From: CALODL01 sp942492115
Lineage (GTDB): Bacteria > Planctomycetota > Phycisphaerae > UBA1845 > CAIVHJ01
NCBI GenBank assembly: GCA_942492115.1
Contig: CALODL010000037.1
Location: 1-64,000 of the forward strand
Reading direction: 5' to 3'
Length of the DNA stretch: 64,000 nucleotides
Shown here piece by piece: positions 1-8,188 of this stretch. The translations under genes were made by a program, and so were the position numbers. The notes below the pieces were generated by a model, which was not told the DNA's origin, ran no database searches, and worked only from the letters and a program-made list of their open reading frames with translations. Within the stretch, counting starts at the first letter, position 1; the number at the start of each line of letters is the position of its first letter.

Positions 1-6
1 ATGGGG

Positions 7-1656
7 TTATTCGGCGGCAATCTTGACGGTGATGAGCGTGACGTCATCCGGTGTGGGACTGCCCCACAATACTCCGACAGCGACTTGCGGACGGATTTGA
101 TGATCGCATCCGGTGAGGCGTCCCGCTGCGTATTGAGGAGGTCAATCAGTCGCTCCGTGCCGTATTCGTTTTCCCCTTCATCCATGGCTTCGTGAAGGCC
201 ATCGGTGTACAGGAAGAAAGATTGTGCCGCAGGGTCGAGATCGATGGTGGTGAGTTCGAACGTAGTATCCAGGACGATCAGTGGCAGGTTGTTGTTGCCG
301 TCGATCGGAGTCGCACCATCAGCAGATACGATGATGGGGTGTTGGTATTTTACTGACATAACTCAGTTTGTTATTGTTGCGATCGAAAATGGCCAGGATC
401 GCAGTGATGAAGCGGCTCGTGTCGGTGTTCTGATGCACGAGCCGGTTGATCTTGCCGACCATGTCGAGCAGATCGGTCTTCTCGGGGAACTGCACGCGTA
501 CCGCCGCCTGAAGGTTGGCGGCGAGCAGGGCCGACGCGGCCCCCTTGCCCGACACGTCCGCGGTGGTGGCGCCAACCTGTGAATCGGGCATTGCCACGAC
601 TTCATAGTAGTCGCCACTCGCGTCGACCCGGTTCATTGATGGCGGCAATCTGCAGCGGCTGGACTCGCAGCGAGCGTCTCAGGGAACAGGCCGCTCTGGA
701 TCTGGCGTGCAATGGCGATTTCGTTTTAGAGGAGGATGGAGTTTTTCTTTTCCTCGAGTAGCCGCGTGTTGGTCAACCCGATGCTGACCTGCTGGGCGAG
801 GGCCGCAAGAAAATCGACATCCTTCTTGTTCGTACCGACGTGTTGTGGCGATGCAATCGCCGTATATGACCCCAAGGATCTTGTCGGAGTAGGCGATTGG
901 AACGCACATTGCCGAGCATGCCTTGTTGAACGATACTCACCATTGGATCGGTGGTGTTCGTATCGCCTTCCAGACCCTGCTGGCTTTGACCATCCTCGAG
1001 GGCCTGCTTGGCGAGAATGGTCCAGCTGATCCGCGAATCTCGCCGTCTGCGGCCCGGAGACGATGGACCTGTGACCAATCAACGCCGGCACGGTTCGCTG
1101 CCGCTTCACTGCGATTGCAGCCCGTTCGAAGCCAAATGTTTCGATGCAGATGCGCATGATGTCCAGGGGGAGATCGTCCCGGTCGCGGAAACTCGATTAA
1201 TTGACCGGTGATTTCATAGAGCTTCTGCAAGCGGCTTGTTACAGAAAGACGAAGTTTGTGGCTGCGGCCCGCATACGAGATGGATTCCGAGACCGTTGTA
1301 GGCTTGTCGACGGCTATGACGCTTGTCGGGTCACTGGGGTGCGTTTGATAGCGCGCAGTAGTCAGACCAAAAATTATTTCGTCGCCGTTGGTCAGCTCTT
1401 TGGAGGTGATGCGCCCTGGTTGACGTAGGTCCCAATTTCTTGGAGCCCAGGTCCCGCACCGAAAAGCGATCCATTGCCGTCGCCCCGAATATCAGCGCCA
1501 TGGCGGCGGACACGGTCGCATCATCGATCTGAATCGCGCATATCGGCTCTCGTCCGACATCCTACGGTTCGGGGTTGAGTTCAAAGCCTTTAGACGCCCA
1601 TCAGCGATGTTGACGATCAGGTAAGCCATCTGTCCATCCGGTGCAAACGTTGGCAT
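7..1656 (-). pseudogene. FHA-GAF-SpoIIE (PP2C-type) phosphatase, multiply frameshifted
   Basis: Frame-by-frame reading of the minus strand gives one continuous protein scattered over all three frames. It starts at an ATG whose first base is 1656 (alternative ATG at 1629). An FHA domain follows (VGREPICAIQIDDATVS, then DLGSK near 1440), then a GAF domain (about 1170-740, with LGVIYGDC and FLAALAQQVSIGL). The C-terminus is a SpoIIE phosphatase: ARQIQSGLFPETL, SGDYYEVV, ADVSGKGAASALLA, YTDGLHEAMDE, and DDVTLITVK just before the TAA at 7-9. Relatives dephosphorylate anti-sigma-factor antagonists or other phosphoproteins, and FHA domains bind phosphothreonine. Around ten frame changes occur in 1.65 kb, many at short homopolymers, yet all domain motifs are preserved. 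I therefore infer sequencing or assembly error rather than real decay. It is the last gene of the kinase/tilS operon, 1 nt after mazG. Confidence 0.72.
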
Positions 1657-1657
1657 G

Positions 1658-1948
1658 CTACGGTTTCGTGCGACACGTACAGACCATCTTGTGGCATCAG
1701 GGCACCCGGTGCCATGCTTGGCCTCGGGCGGCAGTCAGGTCGACACCCTCGACATTCGCCAGGGTTACGAGCCAGGCCAGTACGTCGGCAAACTCGCCTT
1801 GCTTCTCTTCGTGGGTTCCCGAGGCAATGGCGGAGGATAACTCTCCGATTTCCTCGATGAACCACATAAAGGTGGCTGCCGCACCGCGCTCGCGGTCCTT
1901 GTCGCTGTACATGCGGTCGATCAATTTTTGAAATTCAGCTAGTTCCAA
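1658..1948 (-). CDS. MazG-like nucleotide pyrophosphohydrolase (one frameshift)
   Basis: Small all-alpha NTP pyrophosphohydrolase of the MazG-like type, which hydrolyses (d)NTPs to NMP and pyrophosphate. The signature EEIGELSSAI followed by EFADVLAWLVTLAN supplies the metal-binding Glu/Asp residues. The likely start is TTG at 1948. As written, the frame stops near 1697. In a shifted frame the family's usual C-terminus appears (KHGTGCP, then KMVCTCRTKP and a TAG at 1658-1660), so a single indel near 1700 probably truncates the gene artificially. It sits between the TPR/peptidase gene and the FHA-SpoIIE gene in the same minus-strand operon. Family assignment is good; the exact substrate is unknown. 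Confidence 0.75.
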
Positions 1949-1957
1949 GGTTTCGGA

Positions 1958-4888
1958 TTATACCGGCCGACCACGAACTTCACCGCATTGCGCACGTATG
2001 GCACGTTCGGCGGACCCCGCACCCATCGACGTGTTGAGGTCGTTGTGGCCGTGGCGCGCTGATGCCTCCAGGGAGGCGAGTTCCCGAGGAGCTGGCGCGC
2101 AGGGTTCCGGGTCGATGGCCACCGCCCACTCCACAGCCTGAGTGGCTTCATCCCGGCGTCCTGCGGCGTGCAGGGCGAAGGCTAGATCCGCATGCCCGCG
2201 AGCCTCATCGGGTTCAAGAATAGTGAGCATGCGATACTGGCCGACAGCTACTTCGGGTCGTCCAGCCTGGATGAGCAATTCGGCGTAGGCTCGATGGATA
2301 TCCGCGTCGTATGCATCAATCCACAGGCTGTCCGGTACCATGCGCGACCTCGCGCAGCCTGACCGCGATCGCGCGGTAGATTCGGGCGATCTGACGTGGG
2401 ACGTCCGCGTCGTGTTCGTCCTGAAGTGACAGTTCAAGGAGGTGTGGCAACGCGTCGTCGTCGCGGTTGTCGTCCAACGCGGCCCATGCCAGTATGCGAT
2501 GTCCGATTGGGTTGGCCGGCTGCAGTATTGAGCCCGCGTGGCCCAATGAATGGCCGCGTCACGATTGCCGTGTTCCTGTGCCCAGTCAGCCAGAAACTCA
2601 GCAGCGTCTGCAGCGTCCGGTTCGTTTTCAGCCAGGGTTTCATAGTGCTCCCGTGCGGCCTGCAGGTGTTCGAATTGCGCGGCTTCAGATCGTGCATGGC
2701 GCGCCAGTGTCAGTTGCGCGCGGGCAGCGGCACGATGTCCTGCGGCACTCATCGGGTCCAGGGCAACGGCTCTGCGGGCGAGGACCTCGCTCAGGACAGC
2801 ATTGTCCTGCTCAAGAGCGATGCGTGCGCGATCCGCTAGAAGGCGGGGACTCTGGGGATAAAGCACTGTGAGTACCGCTGCGGCAACAGGGTCGGTGGGA
2901 CGCTCGAGCGGCAGCTGCCACGATGCAGCCTGATTGCAAGCGCCCACGAAGTAAACGCCGTGTCGAACTCCTCCGGCATCATGTTCGTTGTGCGACGGAG
3001 AACGACGTTGAGTGGCTGTCCCGCACGGTAGCCGTCGAGCATATCGTTGATGATGTCGTAGCCGAAGCGTTCGATCAAAAACTCGCACATCCATTCGCTT
3101 TTGTGCGTAGGCGACCTGGCGGTCGTCGGAGCGTCGCGGCCTGATGAAACCCCAATCAATTTCGGAGAGAGGGAACAACGCTTCGCGCTGCAGCCGTCGT
3201 GCCAGCATGACCATCCAATCCCAACTGCGTGGCCGATCTTCCTGCAGTACTGCGAGACCCTCGGTAAACCAGTGAGGTATTCGGTTTTCGGTCGCGGCGA
3301 GTGTGACCGTGTGGGTGAACTCGTGCCGCAGGACGTGAGCATAGTGGTACGGCCCGGACACGCCATGGCGCGGGGCATCCATGGCGATTACGCGTCCGGT
3401 ACAGGCCCCAATCGTGTGAATCCACGGCTTGCCGTGAATGCGTACGCCAAATTGTCGATGGTCGGGGAACACTTCGATGATCGTGCGTTCGGTCAGATCG
3501 ACCTCGAAGTCCTCGGTCAATTCATCATAGATGCTCTCCAGGTAGTCGCCCATATAGTGGCCAATGATGCTGTCCTGCTGGCCGTCATAGTGAATTTCGA
3601 AGTGTTCGGTGACGTGTGTGTCGAAATCCTCGATCACGCCGAGCAAGTCGAGCGTGTGTTTGGTCTGAGCATTGAATTGATCGAGTTCGAAAGCCGCGTC
3701 GGCGGTGTCGCGTGCTGCGTCCTCTCGGCCCCATTGCATGTACATCATGGCCAATTCGTTTCGCGGCCAGGGATCGGAGGGGTTCTGTTCGATAGACTTG
3801 AGCAGGTGCTTTTCGGAGTCGGGAAACTGGCGGGCGTCGCTGAGTTGTTTACCGATGATCGCATGAACTCGGGCCGGGCGGGTGCTCACCGCGTTGGCAC
3901 GGTCCAAGACGATGTTGGCCTCGTCAGACTGCCCCAACCGCATGTACGCGGAGGCCAGCAGGCCCAGGCATTCCAGATGACTCGGATTGTTGGCCAGGCC
4001 CGCAACGGCGGCGAGTCGAGCGTCATCGAATCGTCTTTCAAGCATGCGCAGCGCGGACAGGATGGCGTAAGCCTCGGTACTTCTCGGGTTAATGTCCAGG
4101 CACACCTGTACACGTCTCTCTGTATTCTCGAAATCCCAGTTTTGTAAGGCAATGCGAGCGATGCCGAGGTGCGCTTCGACGCTGTGGGCATTGAGATCAA
4201 GAACCGCACGATAGTCTTCCAGCGCCTCTTCGAGGCTGTACTTGTCACGCAGCAGATCCGCGATTGACAACCGTGCCGGCCAATACGTCAGGTCCAGGAT
4301 CATGCAAGCCGGTTGCAGAACTTCCTGTAGAACGTGCTGCGTCCGCTCGGCGAGATTGGGCACGCGCATGATGACCGAATAGCGATAGAAGCCCAGTCCC
4401 GCGTAGTGCAATTGGGTTGGGTCTACCGGGAGGGTATCAAAAAGAAGTTTATCGAAGGGCTCATACGTCGACCGGGCCGCGTCGAGCGCGCCGGTCAGTT
4501 CGTATAGGCGTCCAAGTTCATACCGTGCGCGATTGAAGGTGGCGTCACGAGCCACCGCCTGGCGGGCAAGTTCGATTGCCGTCGGGTAATCGCCTCTGAT
4601 CGTTTCCAACGCGGCCCGCGCCCGATACCACGTGCCCGTGTCGGCAGGGTGGTCGTCGAGCAGGGCCTGCGCACGCTCGACATGGCCGATGGCCATGAGG
4701 CATTCGGCTCCTTCGACCACGGCTTGCCGGGCGAGGGCGGGGGGTGCATCGATTGTCTCGAAGAGACTGGCTGCAAGGAGGTACTGGCCACTCCGAGCCA
4801 TTTCACGGGCGTCATCGAAACGCTGTTGCGGGTTCGTTGCACCGGGCATGACGCACCACGTGACGATGATCAAGGCCATGCCCATCAT
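1958..4888 (-). CDS. TPR-repeat protein with peptidase-MA (gluzincin) domain; internal frameshifts
   Basis: Predicted exported protein: a short hydrophobic N-terminus, then many tetratricopeptide repeats (residues about 25-440). A metallopeptidase domain follows, with the zinc motif HEFTH near residue 521 and the downstream glutamate in WFTEGLAVLQE, as in peptidase-MA-like gluzincins. More TPRs complete the C-terminus. Two stretches are read in the wrong frame. Between about 3100 and 2945 the correct continuation is AYAQSEWMCEFLIERFGY, reached by removing one A from a run of four at 3099-3102. Between about 2535 and 2340 the correct frame reads GHRILAWAALDDNRDDD. Each excursion is compensated, so the frame stays open by chance across four probable indels. 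The ATG overlaps the tilS stop (ATGA) after a GGGGAGAG ribosome site. The C-terminus may also be shifted (alternative stop at 1939). Confidence 0.7.
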   Translation of the reverse strand: MMGMALIIVTWCVMPGATNPQQRFDDAREMARSGQYLLAASLFETIDAPPALARQAVVEGAECLMAIGHVERAQALLDDHPADTGTWYRARAALETIRGDYPTAIELARQAVARDATFNRARYELGRLYELTGALDAARSTYEPFDKLLFDTLPVDPTQLHYAGLGFYRYSVIMRVPNLAERTQHVLQEVLQPACMILDLTYWPARLSIADLLRDKYSLEEALEDYRAVLDLNAHSVEAHLGIARIALQNWDFENTERRVQVCLDINPRSTEAYAILSALRMLERRFDDARLAAVAGLANNPSHLECLGLLASAYMRLGQSDEANIVLDRANAVSTRPARVHAIIGKQLSDARQFPDSEKHLLKSIEQNPSDPWPRNELAMMYMQWGREDAARDTADAAFELDQFNAQTKHTLDLLGVIEDFDTHVTEHFEIHYDGQQDSIIGHYMGDYLESIYDELTEDFEVDLTERTIIEVFPDHRQFGVRIHGKPWIHTIGACTGRVIAMDAPRHGVSGPYHYAHVLRHEFTHTVTLAATENRIPHWFTEGLAVLQEDRPRSWDWMVMLARRLQREALFPLSEIDWGFIRPRRSDDRQVAYAQKRMDVRVFDRTLRLRHHQRYARRLPCGTATQRRSPSHNEHDAGGVRHGVYFVGACNQAASWQLPLERPTDPVAAAVLTVLYPQSPRLLADRARIALEQDNAVLSEVLARRAVALDPMSAAGHRAAARAQLTLARHARSEAAQFEHLQAAREHYETLAENEPDAADAAEFLADWAQEHGNRDAAIHWATRAQYCSRPTQSDIAYWHGPRWTTTATTTRCHTSLNCHFRTNTTRTSHVRSPESTARSRSGCARSRMVPDSLWIDAYDADIHRAYAELLIQAGRPEVAVGQYRMLTILEPDEARGHADLAFALHAAGRRDEATQAVEWAVAIDPEPCAPAPRELASLEASARHGHNDLNTSMGAGSAERAIRAQCGEVRGRPV

Positions 4889-5919
4889 TGACTCTCTCCC
4901 CGGGCAATCTCGAAACGCAATTTGTCGCGGTTCCGTAAGACGCGCAGCCCATCGGGCAACTCGAGTTGTTTGCCTGACACCTTACGCGTGGCGAATTCCG
5001 CGATGATCATGAAATGGTGGAACGATAACCGGCCCTGGCGGGCGTCGATTACGGTGGTGGCGCGGCGGATGACTTCCATGCGAATCACCATCGGCAGGCG
5101 ACACAGCGCTTTGGCGCTGAGTGTTGCGTGCTGACGACCGACTTCGAGAGCCACTTCGCCAAACTGCTTCTCGAGGATCGTGTCGAGGTACTCGTTCCAC
5201 CATTGGCATTGTTGCCCTACACGCAGCAGCGCGTCGCGAACTTGTGGATTGTAGTCGCCTTCCAGTTGTGGCAACAGTTGTTGTCGTATTCTATTTCGCA
5301 GCGGTTCGAGCGATGCGTTGGAGACGTCTTCGCGATAGTCATGACCAGCCGTTTCGAGGTACTTCAGAAGATCCGCTTTGGCGCAACTCAGCAGGGGCCT
5401 GATGACCTGCTTGGTCGTGCCACGGCTCAGCGGCCGGACGACTGGAATGCCGGCCAGGCCGCGCAGGCCTGTGCCGCGCAACATACGGTGGATAATGGTT
5501 TCGACGTTGTCATCTGCCGTGTGTGCTGTCGCGATTACTGTACCACCCGTGTCGTGCAGTACGCGCTCGAAGAATTGGTAGCGTGCTTGACGTGCGGCGT
5601 CCTCGAGCGAACGCCCCGTTGCCGCGCTCAGCTGTCTGAGGTTGGCCCGATCGACTGTCCAGCCCCATTCCATCCGTTGGGCCAATTCGGTTACGAACCG
5701 CGCATCGCTGATCGAATCGGTCCCGCGTAGTCCATGATCGAGATGGGCGACGTGGATCCGCCACCGCCGGGCCGTCGTCTTATTGAGCAGATCGAGGAGG
5801 TGGACCAGCGCGATCGAATCACTTCCACCACTGACGGCAACGACGAGCGGGTCCTGTTCCCGCGGCCAGGTGTCCGACGGAACGGTTCGCTCGAGGTGTC
5901 CAAGCAATTCTGCGGTCAC
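4885..5919 (-). CDS. tilS: tRNA(Ile)-lysidine synthase TilS
   Basis: Converts C34 of the tRNA-Ile CAU anticodon to lysidine using ATP and lysine, which gives AUA decoding; it acts in the cytoplasm. The N-type ATP pyrophosphatase PP-loop SGGSDS lies at about residues 30-35, followed by the family blocks HLDHGLRG, RSLEDAARQARYQFF, ATAHTADDNVETII and RGTGLRGLAGI. At 344 residues it has the core plus a short C-terminal region, within the bacterial size range. The start is GTG at 5919, overlapping the aldolase stop by 4 nt (GTGA). The gene likewise overlaps the next ORF by 4 nt, so it sits in the middle of a translationally coupled operon. Confidence 0.93.
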   Translation of the reverse strand: MTAELLGHLERTVPSDTWPREQDPLVVAVSGGSDSIALVHLLDLLNKTTARRWRIHVAHLDHGLRGTDSISDARFVTELAQRMEWGWTVDRANLRQLSAATGRSLEDAARQARYQFFERVLHDTGGTVIATAHTADDNVETIIHRMLRGTGLRGLAGIPVVRPLSRGTTKQVIRPLLSCAKADLLKYLETAGHDYREDVSNASLEPLRNRIRQQLLPQLEGDYNPQVRDALLRVGQQCQWWNEYLDTILEKQFGEVALEVGRQHATLSAKALCRLPMVIRMEVIRRATTVIDARQGRLSFHHFMIIAEFATRKVSGKQLELPDGLRVLRNRDKLRFEIARGESQ

Positions 5920-6563
5920 TGTGATGGGGAGCTCTTTTCGCCGGCCCGGCGCAGGGCTGCGGCATCGTGTGGTGACAGGGCAGACAGTTCACCCAGGTTC
6001 GTGGCCAGAATGACCGTGCGACAATACGCCTCGAGCATGTCCATCCACCAGCCGGTTCGCACGAGATCTGTTCCCCAACTCACGGCACCGTGATTCTTGA
6101 GAATGGCACAGCGGCTGTTGACGGCGTGAGGCGCGATCAAACTGGCGAAGTCCGAAGTGCCGGGCATCCTGTAGGGCAGGGTCGGGATGTCTCGGAGGAA
6201 GTACTCTGCCTCGGCGAGCAGCCCCTTGGGTAGCGTGCTGGCGCTGATGGCAAAGGCCGTTGCGTATGGTGGGTGACAGTGTACGACTGCGGCGGCTGTA
6301 CGATTGTGCTTGTAGATCTCGAGGTGCAGCAACACTTCGGATGTTCGGGGGCGTTCACCACCATGCTGGCGGCCGTCCAGATCGACTTCGCAGAGGTCCT
6401 GGGGAGTCAGTTGGCCCTTGTTGACCATGGTCGGCGTGCACAACACATGGCCGTTGGGCAGGCGGCACGACAGGTTCCCTTCGGTCGCGGCCACGAATCC
6501 ACGCTGGCACAACCACCGTCCGGTTCGACAGATCGCTTCCGCCTGTGCACTGAACTGGATCAT
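5916..6563 (-). CDS. class II aldolase/adducin-family protein (FucA/AraD-like)
   Basis: A 215-residue zinc-dependent aldolase or epimerase of the L-fuculose-1-phosphate aldolase / L-ribulose-5-phosphate 4-epimerase family. Visible signatures are TEGNLSCR for phosphate binding, the acidic residue in RTSEVLLHLEIY (position of the catalytic Glu in FucA), the zinc histidines in HCHPPYATAF, and a third ligand in KNHGAVSWG. The sugar phosphate used cannot be read from the sequence, and methylthioribulose-phosphate dehydratase or YgbL-like roles are also possible in this fold. The start ATG follows a GAGG site. It lies 18 nt after the kinase gene and overlaps tilS by 4 nt. Confidence 0.85.
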   Translation of the reverse strand: MIQFSAQAEAICRTGRWLCQRGFVAATEGNLSCRLPNGHVLCTPTMVNKGQLTPQDLCEVDLDGRQHGGERPRTSEVLLHLEIYKHNRTAAAVVHCHPPYATAFAISASTLPKGLLAEAEYFLRDIPTLPYRMPGTSDFASLIAPHAVNSRCAILKNHGAVSWGTDLVRTGWWMDMLEAYCRTVILATNLGELSALSPHDAAALRRAGEKSSPSQ

Positions 6564-6581
6564 GGTTCCTCGAAATGGTCA

Positions 6582-7556
6582 TCAACCCGCTTGCGCGGTG
6601 GGCAGATCCGGATCACCGGGTGGCGTGGTGCCGCGCCCGTCCTGTTTGGTGATCTTGCGATGGATTCGAACCATGATATGTTCAATCATGTTTCTGACCA
6701 CCTGCATGTTGGGCGGACGGTCGGCGCGGTCTCGCTGACAGCAATGTTCGATGAGCTTGCGCAACCGTTTGGGCATCTCCGTTTCTGCCAACGGATTGGA
6801 GTCGGTGACCCGCTGGCCGATAAGGTTCATCGTGTGCTCACTGAGGTTCTTGTTCATCTCAGTCTGCAGCGGCTTGTTGGTGAACACCCGATGCATGACG
6901 GCCCCGAGCCCGAACACGTCGGTACGCGCGTCCAGTGGCTCGCGGCGAACTTGCTCGGGGGCGATAAAGTCGACGGTACCCTGCACGCGCTCTTTGGCGA
7001 CGCCCATTCGAAAGCTCTGGCCGTAGTCGATGAGTTTGACGCGGCCCTCGGAATTGAGGATCACGTTCTCCGGCTTGAGGTCGGCGTGCACGTAACCCTT
7101 GGCATGCATGGCCTCCAGTCCCATGGTCAGGTGTCGGAAGACCTTCAACATCCCGATGTAATCTTTGGACGGCATCAGGTCGCTGAGTTGGTGGCCTTCG
7201 GCATATTCCATGACGAGGGACGCGCCGCTGATCTTGATGAACTTACGTGCGTAGATGATCTTGAATGTCTTACGCAGAACAGGGTGGTCGAACTGGCTGG
7301 CGATCTCGTGCTCCTGTTCGAGGTGACCAATATAGCGCGCTTGTTCGGAATCCTTGATCAGGACTTGCTTCACTGCGCGCAATACGTTGGCCGAGCGGTC
7401 GCGGGCCAGGAAGATCGTACTGTAGGCACCGCTGCCCAGTACTTTGAGCTTATTGAATCCCTCGATGTCCTGTTTCAACGTTTCGTTCCCGTGAGGTTCG
7501 ACCCATCCCTCTCGCGCATCCGGACAGGATGAACGGGGGGTCCCTGTGCCGGCCAT
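6582..7556 (-). CDS. serine/threonine protein kinase, cytosolic, non-RD type
   Basis: Hanks-type kinase domain over almost the whole protein: glycine loop GSGAYSTIFLA, VAIK-like lysine in RAVKQVL, catalytic loop HADLKPENVIL, metal-binding IDYG in place of DFG, and activation-segment end GTVDFIAPEQ. The catalytic Asp is kept but the preceding Arg is Ala (HAD rather than HRD), so this is a non-RD kinase unlikely to need classical activation-loop phosphorylation. No transmembrane or sensor domain is visible, unlike PknB-type kinases. It heads the minus-strand operon that ends with an FHA-SpoIIE phosphatase, which suggests, as inference, a phosphorylation/dephosphorylation pair. The start is uncertain: ATG at 7556, or TTG at 7589 in the same frame; neither has a clear ribosome site. 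Confidence 0.88.
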   Translation of the reverse strand: MAGTGTPRSSCPDAREGWVEPHGNETLKQDIEGFNKLKVLGSGAYSTIFLARDRSANVLRAVKQVLIKDSEQARYIGHLEQEHEIASQFDHPVLRKTFKIIYARKFIKISGASLVMEYAEGHQLSDLMPSKDYIGMLKVFRHLTMGLEAMHAKGYVHADLKPENVILNSEGRVKLIDYGQSFRMGVAKERVQGTVDFIAPEQVRREPLDARTDVFGLGAVMHRVFTNKPLQTEMNKNLSEHTMNLIGQRVTDSNPLAETEMPKRLRKLIEHCCQRDRADRPPNMQVVRNMIEHIMVRIHRKITKQDGRGTTPPGDPDLPTAQAG

Positions 7557-7707
7557 GGCCGCCGAGAAGCGCTGGGAGTTTACTGACAAAACGGTTCAGC
7601 GTCTTGGCAACGACGCGCGGCGCGAATCCGTCATTGTCTTTCGACGATGCCGGCGGTGCAGCTCAACCTTCCCAATCGCAGGCGGAATGTTTTGCCACAG
7701 ATCCTTT

Positions 7708-7713
7708 ATTATA
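7708..7713 (-). promoter_or_regulatory. candidate -10 box (TATAAT) upstream of the kinase operon
   Basis: On the minus strand a perfect TATAAT (plus-strand ATTATA) lies about 150 nt before the kinase start in an AT-richer patch. No good -35 hexamer is found 16-18 nt upstream, so this is a tentative call. The rest of 7590-7919 shows no convincing gene, and the two short plus-strand frames there have no family features. Confidence 0.35.
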
Positions 7714-7919
7714 CTCAACCCTGAAAGCTCGCCCCGACGATTTCCCAAGAATGGGACGGTTTCTTAAGAGGTTACTGCTCACAAGCTTAGGTCCGTCATG
7801 ATCCCGGCCTGGTGCACCCAACCGGGGTCAGAGAAGGCATTGTGAGGGTCGGAACGATTGCCCTGAGTCCATTGGTGGCCTGGTTCAGCGTCATCGGGTG
7901 GGACAGCGGATGCGGCGGA

Positions 7920-7990
7920 CTGGGGTACTAGGATTTGAACCTAGACTAACTGATCCAGAGTCAGTCGTGCTACCGTTACACTATACCCCA
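7920..7990 (-). tRNA. tRNA-Gln (anticodon CTG)
   Basis: The minus strand folds as a complete cloverleaf. The acceptor arm pairs TGGGGTA with TACCCCA, the anticodon stem is ACTGA/TCAGT around the loop CTCTGGA (anticodon CTG), and the T arm CTAGG/CCTAG encloses TTCAAAT. The discriminator base is G, as usual for tRNA-Gln. The 3' CCA is not encoded and must be added by the CCA-adding enzyme. It decodes CAG. Confidence 0.96.
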
Positions 7991-8020
7991 AATGAGCTCT
8001 GACGGGGGCTCAGAGGGACA

Positions 8021-8049
8021 TTCATACTCCAAATCAGCCTGTCAGGCAA
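8021..8049 (-). promoter_or_regulatory. candidate sigma-70 promoter of tRNA-Gln
   Basis: On the minus strand TTGCCT (8049-8044) and TATGAA (8026-8021) are separated by exactly 17 nt, with the expected start about 25 nt before the mature tRNA 5' end. Each hexamer matches 4 of 6 consensus bases. It is supported mainly by position and spacing. Confidence 0.5.
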
Positions 8050-8135
8050 GCACGACACCTCAGCCACCGAGGGGTCGCGTGGCATCCTGACGGTCCATTG
8101 AGCGCACATTCGAACGGATCCAGCTTTCGCGCATT

Positions 8136-8162
8136 AAAAAGGCCGCCCCAATGGGCGGCCTT
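8136..8162 (-). terminator. Rho-independent terminator of the di-heme cytochrome gene
   Basis: A perfect 10-bp stem (AAGGCCGCCC / GGGCGGCCTT) with a 4-nt loop is followed on the minus strand by a run of five T. It lies 27 nt after the stop codon of the upstream minus-strand gene. Confidence 0.85.
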
Positions 8163-8188
8163 CAGTGCCTCGTCATGAAAATCGTTGC

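Noticed and set aside
3101..4147. 348-codon plus-strand frame opposite the TPR gene
   Set aside because: Its reverse complement carries the TPR and HEFTH motifs, so this frame is a shadow.
7529..7801. Short plus-strand ORFs opposite and upstream of the kinase
   Set aside because: Partly antisense to the kinase, with no ribosome site or conserved motif; the region is better explained as promoter DNA.
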